Below, piece by piece: positions 18,501 to 25,937 of a stretch of 64,000 bases of DNA. A program made the translations under genes and the position numbers. Each line of letters begins with the position of its first letter. Positions within the stretch are counted from its first letter, which is position 1. The notes beneath the pieces were generated by a model, which worked only from the letters and a program-made list of their open reading frames with translations, did not search any database and had not been told where the DNA came from. This DNA is from Roseburia sp. AM59-24XD (GTDB lineage Bacteria; Bacillota; Clostridia; Lachnospirales; Lachnospiraceae), in NCBI RefSeq assembly GCF_003478445.1, contig NZ_QUET01000018.1, forward strand, positions 18,626-82,625. Reading direction: 5' to 3'.

Positions 18501-18874
18501 TGCCGATCGCAGACGGTGACAGTGTGGCAACCATGAATGTCACGTTGATACAGGGAGGAGAGGACTCCGGAAGAGTTCAGATCTATATGCAGGAGCTGTC
18601 TGCGGAGCTGCGGATCCAACAGGGCGAGGTAAAGGGACTGTTCCTCTGTGGAGATCGGGAAATGTATGAGCAGCTGTCCGGAAAAGCGCAGGATCTGATT
18701 GCTTCACTGGAGGAAAACGGTTACCCGGTGAAGAACATTTCCTACAGCATGAATCCAAAATCACGGCTTGACACCATGAACACTCCTGCAGGGGAAAAGG
18801 AACCGGCCACAGCATTATATAAAGCAGCAAAGCTGATTGTTAAGCATGTGATAAGAAGTACCGGACAGGAATAG
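15587..18874 (+). CDS. Large DUF6240-like protein of the flagellin locus
   Basis: A 1095-residue, Gln/Glu-rich, mostly helical cytoplasmic protein without signal peptide or membrane segments. I place it with the DUF6240-type proteins of motile Lachnospiraceae from memory; the function is not established. The first 90 residues look like a small beta domain (GQVVQGVVSKVADKVSISFN). The middle holds repeated motifs (LREADLPITKSNV, LFANDIAVTPDNVQTL, LGYNSMEITEQNV, LGIPDTVVNIQ). The end (MNVTLIQGGEDSGRVQIYMQ ... NISYSMNPKSRLD) has the look of the hook-length protein FliK C-terminal domain. It follows a sigma-28 promoter and precedes flagellin by 93 bp, so a flagellar role such as length control or export is likely. 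Start ATG 15587 has GGAAAGGTGAG upstream. Confidence 0.7.
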   Translation: MNVSDIIAQSTTNTGRGKSIFSSGSFLNIGKRGQVVQGVVSKVADKVSISFNGTEAAVPLSSVQNATEGETRSFKIMEVSKDKIVLKEVGTEASSGSRAMTGTTVGTSSYSFADHLSDAGKLSEAKQQAGQNIAVLTGEDYQNMESEQGALEEYKASALDRAVERHKERREWQQESAERNIENSRQFQENIKTLQEQGVTQLMSPEEIENALREADLPITKSNVARVASAVQMAQIVPELSQDAKAYLLENQMAPTIENLYHGQYSASGALTSSMADEEAWRQLQGQIAELLQAGGLPADETTLEQAKWLFANDIAVTPDNVQTLQTLDELSEELTPRKLLDQIIYAMQTGAMPEQATLDDRQIVIARQALNSLAEITDEDVVKTVRNMGQSEVTLQLLEQAVQQRKQSDGTAVQTGQLLAADAAAGQSVAAVNETVTMTRRQLEELRLRLTIPAAVRMEQKGIDIEVAPLKELVDSLRQQERTDYRQLMPGTEISDEMLDRTEEVLDKASQISAAPASMLAIGVRQHSLLTMNVLHRAAVSAVAQTRQYQADYEAVGTQVRTDLGDSIQKAFRNVPELLTELGMEDTQANQRAVRILGYNSMEITEQNVTQVKELDAQVGAILDQMKPAVVLKLVQSGEDPLDLPLQELEDKLNGISDAQDISSEERYTRYLMRMEQDQNISEQEREGYIGIYRLLHQVESSDGAAIGSVMEAGWDMTLRNLLTAVRTEKRKGVDAKVDDQFGGLSDIQYSSKSITQQIDQAFSDEKGSNAGQENRDETQEYYERLNRQLLREITPSAVQTVSDGDLEHLLDQSLEVFHDALDQTEPDPEIEKQLYSQMAQELRETIEQSQDSVRYLGQLGIPDTVVNIQAAELLLEQNYDVYHQVYEKRDRLSVDKQQELADAMDAMYDSLEDAEHIQQSYDRLETLMETVLARSYEAPAITGEELRGLKQLQNGMLLQRSMARRHSYDVPIADGDSVATMNVTLIQGGEDSGRVQIYMQELSAELRIQQGEVKGLFLCGDREMYEQLSGKAQDLIASLEENGYPVKNISYSMNPKSRLDTMNTPAGEKEPATALYKAAKLIVKHVIRSTGQE

Positions 18875-18967
18875 CCCGTAACGGAGAAAGAAAATAAACC
18901 GTCCGCTGCAGCAGTGGGCATATGTGGCAGGGCGGACAGCATAATAACATAGAAATGAGGATTTAAT

Positions 18968-20299
18968 ATGAGAATTAATCATAATATTTCGGCACAGATG
19001 GCAAATGTTAATTTAAAGAAAACGGACAGCAGACTTTCTGCCAGTCTTGAGAGATTAAGCTCCGGCTACAAGATCAATAAGGCGGCCGATGATTCTGCCG
19101 GTATGGCAATTTCTAACAAGATGAAGGCGCAGATCCGTGCACTGGATCAGGCATCCCGCAATTCCGAGGATGGTCAGTCGATCATTGAGACGGCAGAGGG
19201 AGCGATGGGAGAGATTGAAAATATTCTTCAGAGAATCCGTCAGCTTTCTGTTCAGACCGCCAACGGTACTTATGCACTTGAGGATCGTGAGGCTGCACAG
19301 AAGGAGGTTGATCAGCTTCTGGATGAGATCGACCGAATCACAACAACCACAGAGTTTAACGGAACTCCGCTGTTGGATGGCTCCGCAGCAAGAACCTTTG
19401 CGAGCAGCAACATCAATGTGAAGCCGGTATATGCTTCCATGGAGGTAGAAAAGGGAGACTATAATCTGAAGATTGATAAGATTGCACAGCCGGCAGAGAT
19501 TACATTTGCACTGCCGCAGGCACCGGCTTCCATCAGTATTGAGAATACAACGATCGAGATTGATGAGTCAATGAGTGCGGACGCAGCGATGGAGAGCATC
19601 CAGTCAGTCTGTGACAGAATGAATATGGATGTGGAACGCAAAGGTGATCAGGTAACGATCCGTACTCGCACCACAGGAAGCCTGCAAAAAATTGATTTCG
19701 CTGATGAAAACGGAACGAAGACCACCGTCAGGGGTGCAGATGCCAAGCTGACTCTGGGAGAGGGATTTGCAGATACCGCAACTTACTCCAGCTACGGCAA
19801 CCTGATCACGATCCGTGATAATGAGGGCTTTGAGATGGAGATCGAGGCAAATAAGGTTGGTGATGTGAAATTAAGAACCTTTGATGCCGGTTATATGACG
19901 ATCCAGATCGGTGCCAACGAGTCGCAGATCCTGAATATGAACTTCCCGGAGGTATCCTGCCTGAATCTGGGGCTGCGTACCTCGGATGGAACAGATACGA
20001 TCAGTGTGGCAACACAGGATGGTTCTCTTCTGACCATGGATGCGCTGGATCGAGCGATCAAAAAAGTATCCAATGCGCGTTCAACTCTTGGTTCTTATCA
20101 GAATCGTCTGGAGGCAACCAATTCCAGTCTTGATCTGAGCAGCCAGAATATTACCGAGGCAATGTCCCGGATCAGTGATACCGACATGGCAGATGAGATG
20201 ACAAAGTACACACAGTATGAGGTGCTTTCACAGGCGTCGACCTCAATGCTGGCGCAGGCAAACAACAGACCACAGCAGATATTATCTCTGCTTCAGTAA
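18968..20299 (+). CDS. Flagellin
   Basis: Structural subunit of the flagellar filament, exported through the flagellar type III system. The 443 residues show both conserved coiled ends: N-terminal MRINHNISAQMANVNLKKTD ... RLSSGYKINKAADDSAGMAIS, and C-terminal LDLSSQNITEAMSRISDTDM ... QANNRPQQILSLLQ. The middle (residues about 150-370) is a variable surface domain. The segment ILQRIRQLSVQTANGT corresponds to the region recognised by TLR5 in other flagellins. It lies between the DUF6240-like gene and a FliS-like chaperone gene. No separate sigma-28 promoter is seen in front of it; a GC-rich hairpin (GTCCGC...GCGGAC, about 18901-18938) precedes its ribosome site. Confidence 0.96.
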   Translation: MRINHNISAQMANVNLKKTDSRLSASLERLSSGYKINKAADDSAGMAISNKMKAQIRALDQASRNSEDGQSIIETAEGAMGEIENILQRIRQLSVQTANGTYALEDREAAQKEVDQLLDEIDRITTTTEFNGTPLLDGSAARTFASSNINVKPVYASMEVEKGDYNLKIDKIAQPAEITFALPQAPASISIENTTIEIDESMSADAAMESIQSVCDRMNMDVERKGDQVTIRTRTTGSLQKIDFADENGTKTTVRGADAKLTLGEGFADTATYSSYGNLITIRDNEGFEMEIEANKVGDVKLRTFDAGYMTIQIGANESQILNMNFPEVSCLNLGLRTSDGTDTISVATQDGSLLTMDALDRAIKKVSNARSTLGSYQNRLEATNSSLDLSSQNITEAMSRISDTDMADEMTKYTQYEVLSQASTSMLAQANNRPQQILSLLQ

Positions 20300-20316
20300 T
20301 AAAATGAGGAATGGAT

Positions 20317-20795
20317 ATGGATTCAGAGAAGAGAAAGGCTTATACCACGCGGATCAGTCAGGCGAACCGCAGCGAGCTTGTGGTGATCATTTATGAGCTG
20401 CTGCTTGACAGCCTTGCGGATGCCAGACAGGCATTTGGAAAAGAGGATTTTGATACCGCCGATGTGGAATAAAACGGGCGCAGGGGCTTGTGTGTGAATT
20501 ACGAGGAAGCCTGAATTTTGAGTATCCGGTTTCTTACCGGCTTGTCTCCCTGTATCGTTATATCAATGAACAGCTTGTAAAGTCTATCACGCGGAAGAAG
20601 GATGTGAATCTGGATTCCTGCGAGAGAGTGATAAGTAGTTTGAAGGACAGCTTTGAGGAGGTTTCAAAGCAGGATACCTCCGGTCCGGTGATCGAAAGCG
20701 GACAGCAGGTATATGCGGGACTGACCTACGGAAAGGGAAGTCTCAATGAAGTAGCAATCGATGCTGGTACGATTGGACGTGGATTTCAGGCGTAG
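20317..20795 (+). pseudogene. FliS-like flagellin chaperone, apparent frameshift
   Basis: The first part begins at ATG 20317 (GAGG eight bases upstream) with MDSEKRKAYTTRISQ and SELVVIIYELLLDSL, the usual FliS beginning. It hits a TAA at 20470. From about 20469 the next frame continues IKRAQGLVCELRGSLNFEYP and then YRLVSLYRYINEQL, the second half of the same family. Restoring one base near 20468 gives a single protein of about 159 residues. FliS binds the C-terminus of flagellin and stops early polymerisation, which fits its place right after flagellin. The break may be a sequence error, as in several other genes here. Confidence 0.72.
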
Positions 20796-20816
20796 CGGTA
20801 ACGAGAAAGGTAGATT

Positions 20817-22316
20817 ATGGAAAAAAAGAATTTTTTGGATGACAGAGGTGCGGGAATCCTGATGCCGATCAGCAGTCTTGCATCACCTTATGGAATTGGA
20901 ACACTCGGTGAGGAGGCGTACCATTTTGTGGACAGACTGGTGAAGGCCGGACAGAAGTACTGGCAGGTGCTTCCGGCAGGACCAACCAGCTTTGGGGACA
21001 GCCCGTATCAGTCATTTTCGGCATTTGCAGGGAATCCGTATTTTATCGATCTGGATACACTGATCGAGGAGGGACTTCTATTAAAGGACGAGGTAACCTG
21101 CGAAAGCTGGGGCGATGATCCGGAGGATGTGGATTATGCGATCCTTTTTCAGAATCGTTTTCGCGTCCTAAAAAAGGCATACAAGAGAAGCCGTCATAAG
21201 GAGCAGTCATCGTATCGTACCTTCTGCAGACAGAATGCATACTGGCTCGCAGATTACTGCCTTTATATGGCACTCAAGTTTGAAAATGACAATAAGGAAT
21301 GGCAACTGTGGGAGGAGGACATCCGTTTCCGCAAGAAGGCTGCTGTGAAGCTCTGGGAGAAGAAGCTTGCTGATGAGATCGGTTTTTGGGAGTTCTGTCA
21401 GTACAAGTTTTATGAGCAGTGGAACCGTCTGAAGAAGTATGCACACAAGAAAAAGATCCGTCTGATCGGAGATATCCCACTGTACGTTTCTATGGACAGT
21501 GCAGATGTGTGGGCGCATTCCGATCTGTTTGAACTGGATGAGCGCAAAAAGCCGATCAACATTGCGGGAGTGCCACCGGACTGTTTCTCTGCGGACGGAC
21601 AGCGCTGGGGCAATCCGCTCTATGACTGGAAGGCAATGGAAAAGGATAATTTCCGCTGGTGGTATAAGCGTATGCAGGCCAATGCAAAGCTTTATGATGT
21701 GATTCGTATCGATCATTTTATCGGTATTGTAAATTACTGGTCTATCCCGTCCTCCTGTCCGACTGCTGTGGACGGCAAATGGAGAAAGGGACCGGGTAAG
21801 AAACTGACGGATGTGATCCGCGAGGCGACAAAGGAAACGGATATTATCGCAGAGGATCTGGGTGTTGTTGGACCAAATGTCCGCAGCCTGATCCGGAAAA
21901 CAGGCTGGCCCGGAATGAAGATTCTCGAATTTGCGTTTGATGATTCCCAGGAGAATGAGTATCTTCCGCATAACTACAAAGATCCAAACTGTCTTGTCTA
22001 TGGAGGAACCCATGATAATGAGACATTGATGGGATTTTATGGAGCCAAAAAGAAAAAGGATCTCAAATATGTGATGGATTATCTGCAGATCAAAAAGAAA
22101 AAGCAGATCCCATCCGAAATGATCCGTCTCGGCTACAGCAGCATTGCCAATACCGCGATCTTTCAGATGCAGGATGTACTGGGACTTGATAACCGTGCGC
22201 GCATGAATCTGCCGTCCTCGGTAGGAACGAACTGGCGCTGGCGTATGCTGCCGGGAGCATTCACAAAGGAGCACTGCCGTTATCTGAAGAAGCTTTGTAA
22301 GATCTATAACAGATAG
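20817..22316 (+). CDS. malQ: 4-alpha-glucanotransferase (GH77 amylomaltase)
   Basis: Transfers alpha-1,4-glucan segments between malto-oligosaccharides, releasing glucose; cytoplasmic, for starch or glycogen use. The 499-residue protein is of normal length. Motifs: GILMPISSLASPYGIGTLGE at the start, QVLPAGPTSFGDSPYQS, the nucleophile Asp in VIRIDHFIGI, the acid Glu in IIAEDLGVVGP, and the third Asp in GGTHDNETLMGFYG. The ATG follows AAAGGTAG. It is 21 bp after the FliS-like gene but functionally unrelated to flagella. Confidence 0.95.
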   Translation: MEKKNFLDDRGAGILMPISSLASPYGIGTLGEEAYHFVDRLVKAGQKYWQVLPAGPTSFGDSPYQSFSAFAGNPYFIDLDTLIEEGLLLKDEVTCESWGDDPEDVDYAILFQNRFRVLKKAYKRSRHKEQSSYRTFCRQNAYWLADYCLYMALKFENDNKEWQLWEEDIRFRKKAAVKLWEKKLADEIGFWEFCQYKFYEQWNRLKKYAHKKKIRLIGDIPLYVSMDSADVWAHSDLFELDERKKPINIAGVPPDCFSADGQRWGNPLYDWKAMEKDNFRWWYKRMQANAKLYDVIRIDHFIGIVNYWSIPSSCPTAVDGKWRKGPGKKLTDVIREATKETDIIAEDLGVVGPNVRSLIRKTGWPGMKILEFAFDDSQENEYLPHNYKDPNCLVYGGTHDNETLMGFYGAKKKKDLKYVMDYLQIKKKKQIPSEMIRLGYSSIANTAIFQMQDVLGLDNRARMNLPSSVGTNWRWRMLPGAFTKEHCRYLKKLCKIYNR

Positions 22317-22346
22317 TCAGACGATTACAGAATAAGATGTCAATAC

Positions 22347-22395
22347 AAAAGGGCAAAACCTTGATTCATATTGCATTATGAGAATTGTTCTATAC
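22347..22395. repeat. Degenerate relative of the intergenic hairpin repeat
   Basis: AAAAGGGCAAAACCTTG followed by an A/T-rich tail resembles the element at 58217-58275 and half of the double-hairpin repeat at 35674. By-eye call. Confidence 0.35.
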
Positions 22396-22400
22396 TCTAA

Positions 22401-22448
22401 AATAGTCTGTCCGTAAAACGGGATATCCCATTTTACGGACAGACTATT
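22401..22448. terminator. Strong bidirectional terminator
   Basis: An 18-bp perfect inverted repeat (AATAGTCTGTCCGTAAAA with TTTTACGGACAGACTATT) around CGGGATATCCCA. It stands between convergent malQ and the HIT gene. Confidence 0.85.
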
Positions 22449-22475
22449 GTTTTCTAAAAATGTTTATTTAAGATT

Positions 22476-22901
22476 TTATTGGATATTCGCTTTGATCTTT
22501 GCAGCGAGCTCAGCGGCATCCTGCTCCGGAGTACCAGGCTTCCAGCTGATATTTACGGTATCACCCTTATAACGTGGGATCAGATGTACATGGAGATGGA
22601 ATACTGTCTGACCGGCAGCCTCACCGTTGTTCTGGAGAACGTTGATCCCGTCGCAGTGAAGCACCTCCATCATGGATTTTGCACATTTGCGGGCAATCTT
22701 GAAAAGCTTCTCGGCATCGTCATCGGCAAGCTCGAAAAGATCCGCGGCATGATTCTTTGGAAGGATCACGGCATGTCCCCTGGATGCCGGATTGATATCA
22801 AGCATTACCTTGAAATCGTCATCCTCATAAATGGTAGTGGAAGGGATTTCTCCCTTATTGATCTTGCAAAAGATACAGTCATCGACATATTTTTTACTCA
22901 T
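22476..22901 (-). CDS. HIT-family nucleotide hydrolase
   Basis: Small cytoplasmic protein (141 aa) of the histidine triad family, which splits phosphoramidate or adenylylated nucleotides (HinT-like). It starts MSKKYVDDCIFCKINKGEIP, holds the PKNHAADLFELADDD segment and ends with the triad HLHVHLIPR. The CIFC pair is typical of zinc-binding HinT proteins. ATG 22901 follows GAGGG on the minus strand; the frame continues upstream without a better site. Confidence 0.93.
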   Translation of the reverse strand: MSKKYVDDCIFCKINKGEIPSTTIYEDDDFKVMLDINPASRGHAVILPKNHAADLFELADDDAEKLFKIARKCAKSMMEVLHCDGINVLQNNGEAAGQTVFHLHVHLIPRYKGDTVNISWKPGTPEQDAAELAAKIKANIQ

Positions 22902-23031
22902 AATAACCCTCATTTCTGCGTACGTTCTTGTATGTAATGGGGATGTGCCGGGTACGCTCAAGACACATTCTCATGTGAAATTCATTCAAAAACGGATCTT
23001 CCGTTATGATTTGTGAAATGTTCCGGCTTCA

Positions 23032-24047
23032 TTAAGATATTGCAATAGGAAACAGCGTGTCAAAGGTACGGATCTGTTTGAAATCGCCCTTGCAGTCACA
23101 GCGCCGGACAAAAAGGCATTGTGCATGGTAAGCTCTCCCTGAACGATACGCCGGACTGTCTTGTCATCCAGACGGATCAGGACATTCGCGGCAGGATTTG
23201 CTTTGTTGCTGCAAATAAGCTCTTCGTCGTGAATGTCAACGGAGAGTACCCTTCCATCCTCGAATTGGAGGTTATAACATACCGTGAGCGGTGAGACCGG
23301 CCGAAAATGCTCCTGCAGGGCATCGGCAAGTGGATCGCCTGCTATCGGTGCAGCCGTTTCTTCCTCGTCGGTGTCTCCGAGCAATCCCTTAAACATGCTG
23401 GTGAGTTCCTCAATGTCTTCCTTCTGCTTCTGAACATAATTGTTATCTGATACATACATGGAAAGCTGCTCGCTTTCCTGTGGTGTCAGCTGCATTGTTT
23501 TCGGACGCAGAGTATTCTCGCAGATGGAGTTTGTGCTGGAAGGAAATACTTTTAATTTCTTGGAGAAGGAACGGTAGAAGCTTTCTGCCTTCTTCTCGAT
23601 GAGTAAAGCGTAATCCGGATTTGTTTCAAAGTCCGTATGATCCGCAACATAGGTGCAGATTCCCTCGCACGGAATGCCGCCGAGAATTTCCCAGGCACGG
23701 GTCAGCGTCTGATAAGCGTCCTTTTCGCCGGCAGTAGTGGCGGTGACAACCGGAAGCATATAAAGCTCCTTGATATGATCCTTGTCTCCATAAAGCCAGC
23801 AGGCATCCAGAAACTGCTGTAAAAATCCGCCGATCCCAAGCCACTCCACGGAAGCGGCAAGGATCACGCCGTCCGCCTCCTTCAGGGTCTTTGGCAGGAC
23901 GGAGATGCCCTGCTTATCCTCGTAAAGATTATATTTCTTGACTTCCATATTAAGCTCGCCGAGTACCTCGGTCAGCTTGTTCATCACATAAATGGTAGGA
24001 TCCTCAATGAGTCCCCTTCCTCCATAGTAAATATTGATCTGTTGCAT
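23032..24047 (-). pseudogene. FMN-reductase-like / SCP2 fusion protein, apparent frameshift
   Basis: The N-terminal half (MQQINIYYGGRGLIEDPTIY, LAASVEWLGIGGFLQQFLDA) has the flavodoxin-like fold of NADPH-dependent FMN reductases. The C-terminal half (LTVCYNLQFEDGRVLSVDIH, ANVLIRLDDKTVRRIVQGEL) is an SCP2 sterol-carrier domain. The frame as given goes astray after LSGAVTA near 23090. One added base restores KGDFKQIRTFDTLFPIAIS and a stop at 23032-23034, the normal SCP2 ending. The repaired protein is about 338 residues. The start at 24047 follows GAGGAA. Function is unknown; a redox enzyme carrying a lipid-binding pocket is an inference. Confidence 0.7.
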
Positions 24048-24125
24048 AAGTTTCCTCATTTCCTGATAAATAAGATGAAAGCCTGACAGATATGTCAATG
24101 GCTGACAAGGTATTCGCCAATGGCT

Positions 24126-24812
24126 TTATCCCGGCAAGTTCGTCTGATCCGTCTCTGTCTGCCTGTCCGATGCACGACGTTGTCTGCCGGTACCTGCGAT
24201 CAGACCAATAAGAAGTCCTCCGAGAAGACCGCCGACATGTGCTGCGTTGTCGACACCCTGATCGGTGAAACCACTGTACAGACTCAAGAAGACGGCGAAG
24301 ATCAGCTGGCGGTAATCCAGATCGATCTTATCGCGGTGGAATAAGACAAGTGCCAGAAGTCCTCCGGTAATGCCGAAAATAGCACCGGACGCACCAATGG
24401 AAGCAGTGTCTGTTCCTAATAATATATTATAAACCATCGAGGTGAACCCTGCAATAATTCCGGACGAAAAGTACAGGATTGTAAAGCGTGGTGTGCCGAT
24501 CTGCTGTTCCAGAAATGTTCCGAGGAAAAACAGGCAGAGCATATTATTAAAGATATGATCGATTCCACCGTGCAGGAACATACAGGTGATAATACGGTAA
24601 TACTCATGCGCATTGAAAACCGCCCGCCAGGAAAGACAGCCCTTGTCGATCCAGGCGTCCTCCCCGCCAAGAATGCTGAAAAAATCCGTTTTCAAAAAGA
24701 TCAGTACATTGACCAGGATCAGTGCTGCTGTGGCTGAGTAAAGATAACGGCGTATGCTGCCTTCGGAAGCAGAACTCTCCCCGGCAGTCTCGAGCTCTTG
24801 ATATGGTTTCAT
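24126..24812 (-). CDS. Rhomboid-family intramembrane serine protease
   Basis: Membrane protein of 228 residues that should cut transmembrane segments of other proteins. Six hydrophobic helices are visible. The catalytic Ser is in ASIGASGAIFG and the His in NAAHVGGLLGG; the upstream YYRIITCMFLHGGIDHIFNNM helix with HGGxxHxxxNM is also typical. The ATG at 24812 sits nine bases after AAAGGAAG on the minus strand; a TTG nine bases further up overlaps the ribosome site and is rejected. Substrates are unknown. Confidence 0.92.
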   Translation of the reverse strand: MKPYQELETAGESSASEGSIRRYLYSATAALILVNVLIFLKTDFFSILGGEDAWIDKGCLSWRAVFNAHEYYRIITCMFLHGGIDHIFNNMLCLFFLGTFLEQQIGTPRFTILYFSSGIIAGFTSMVYNILLGTDTASIGASGAIFGITGGLLALVLFHRDKIDLDYRQLIFAVFLSLYSGFTDQGVDNAAHVGGLLGGLLIGLIAGTGRQRRASDRQTETDQTNLPG

Positions 24813-24900
24813 ATAGATCAACTTCCTTTCATTATTTGTCCTATTGTAGCGGGAAATGATGCAAAGGTCAAATGAAATGAGGACGTTACCCTGCAGATGA

Positions 24901-24929
24901 TTGACATTTATGTTGAATGCGTGTAATAT
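24901..24929 (+). promoter_or_regulatory. Consensus promoter in front of the long palindrome
   Basis: TTGACA, exactly 17 bp, TAATAT. A transcript would start near 24936, 14 bases before the outer end of the palindrome at 24950, and run toward the Fur-family gene. Confidence 0.65.
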
Positions 24930-24949
24930 GAAAACGATTTTCAGATTAG

Positions 24950-25478
24950 CTCAAGCTCTTGAAATGAGAATGTTGCATGTGCCGGTAATCTTTTTTATGA
25001 GAATCAGCAATTACAATGATTTTTGCTCATAAAGACTATGTTATCCGCAGGCTGTGTCTGAAAATTAATGCAGATCACTAGGTTTTCTGAAAAGTCTTTG
25101 CTTTGCATCGCTTTGATAAATACGTGTCCGAACGACCTGAACCCCATAGGTGGGCTCAAATATTTCGGTCGGCACGCTTCCGCTGCGTTGCCCCACGCAA
25201 TGGTGCATAATGCCCTAAAGCACAGGGCATAAGCACCAGCGGGGGCAGAGCGCCTTTCGAAACATTTGAATCCCACCTTGGGGTGAGTACGGCAGGACAC
25301 GTTTATCGAAGATCAAAGCGGCAAAGCAATTAGACTTTTCGAAAACCGTAATGTGACAAGATAATTTTCAGACACAGCTTGCGGATAATTATATTTTCAG
25401 GCAAAAATCACATTTAATGATCAATACTTATAAAAAAGATTACCGGCACAGGAAGAATACACACGGGGGGAGCTTGAG
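24950..25478 (+). repeat. About 530-bp imperfect palindrome, candidate structured RNA or MITE-like element
   Basis: No convincing gene lies in 24813-25505. The two halves are complementary in register over nearly the whole length. Paired blocks are 24950-24958 with 25470-25478 (9 of 9), 24978-24998 with 25430-25450 (21 of 21), 25041-25067 with 25362-25388 (26 Watson-Crick pairs plus one G-U), about 25081-25116 with 25311-25347, and about 25141-25168 with 25257-25284. The apex is TGCCCT with AGGGCA at 25211-25229, extended by TGGTGC/GCACCA and TGCCCC/GGGGCA. Outer blocks share the same symmetry centre near 25214, so the arms differ mainly by substitutions. It may be a large non-coding RNA, a long leader of the Fur-ZnuA operon, or a MITE; no target duplication was found. 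Confidence 0.7.
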
Positions 25479-25505
25479 ACTTTTATCAGAGATGGAGTTG
25501 AGACG

Positions 25506-25937
25506 ATGAATACAGGGAAACATTATCATACAAAACAACAGAAGATTATTTTGGAATATCTGATGAGCGGCGGACAAAGTTATGTGACGGTGAGTCAGAT
25601 CGCCGCTCATTTAAAGGAGCAGGGGCAGTCTGTTGGTTTGACGACGATCTATCGTCATCTGGACAAGTTCGAGCAGGAGGGACTTGTCCACAAGATCGTA
25701 TTGGATGGCAACAGTGGTGCACACTATCAGTATGCGTGTGAGGACGAGGGTTCTTTCCTTCTGAAGTGTGAGGGCTGTGGCAATATGATCCCGATGGCGT
25801 GCAGCCACATGGAGGAGTTATACGATCATGTGCTGGAGGAGCACAGCTTTCAGGTCAATCCACATCGTACCATGTTCTATGGGATGTGTAATAATTGTAT
25901 GGCAAAAGAACAAAAAAAGGGGAATAAGAATGAGTAA
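25506..25937 (+). CDS. Fur-family metalloregulator, probably Zur
   Basis: DNA-binding repressor of 143 residues that senses a metal ion. The N-terminal winged helix includes TVSQIAAHLKEQGQSVGLTT and IYRHLDKFEQEGLVHKI. The C-terminal dimer domain has the structural zinc Cys pairs LKCEGCGN and GMCNNC and His residues at CSHMEELYDHVLEEH. Because the next gene, overlapping by eight bases, encodes a zinc-type substrate-binding lipoprotein, zinc is the likely signal (inference). The ATG at 25506 follows GGAG. The 693-bp space upstream is filled by the long palindrome. Confidence 0.9.
   Translation: MNTGKHYHTKQQKIILEYLMSGGQSYVTVSQIAAHLKEQGQSVGLTTIYRHLDKFEQEGLVHKIVLDGNSGAHYQYACEDEGSFLLKCEGCGNMIPMACSHMEELYDHVLEEHSFQVNPHRTMFYGMCNNCMAKEQKKGNKNE

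Noticed and set aside
20460..20500. Programmed -1 frameshift in the fliS-like gene
   Set aside because: No slippery heptamer or following pseudoknot is evident, and the same kind of single-base loss occurs in many unrelated genes here.
24937..25505. A 98-codon minus-strand frame at 25004-25300 inside the long palindrome
   Set aside because: Its sequence is determined by the palindrome (Cys/Arg/Ala-rich, no motif), with no ribosome site; treated as non-coding.
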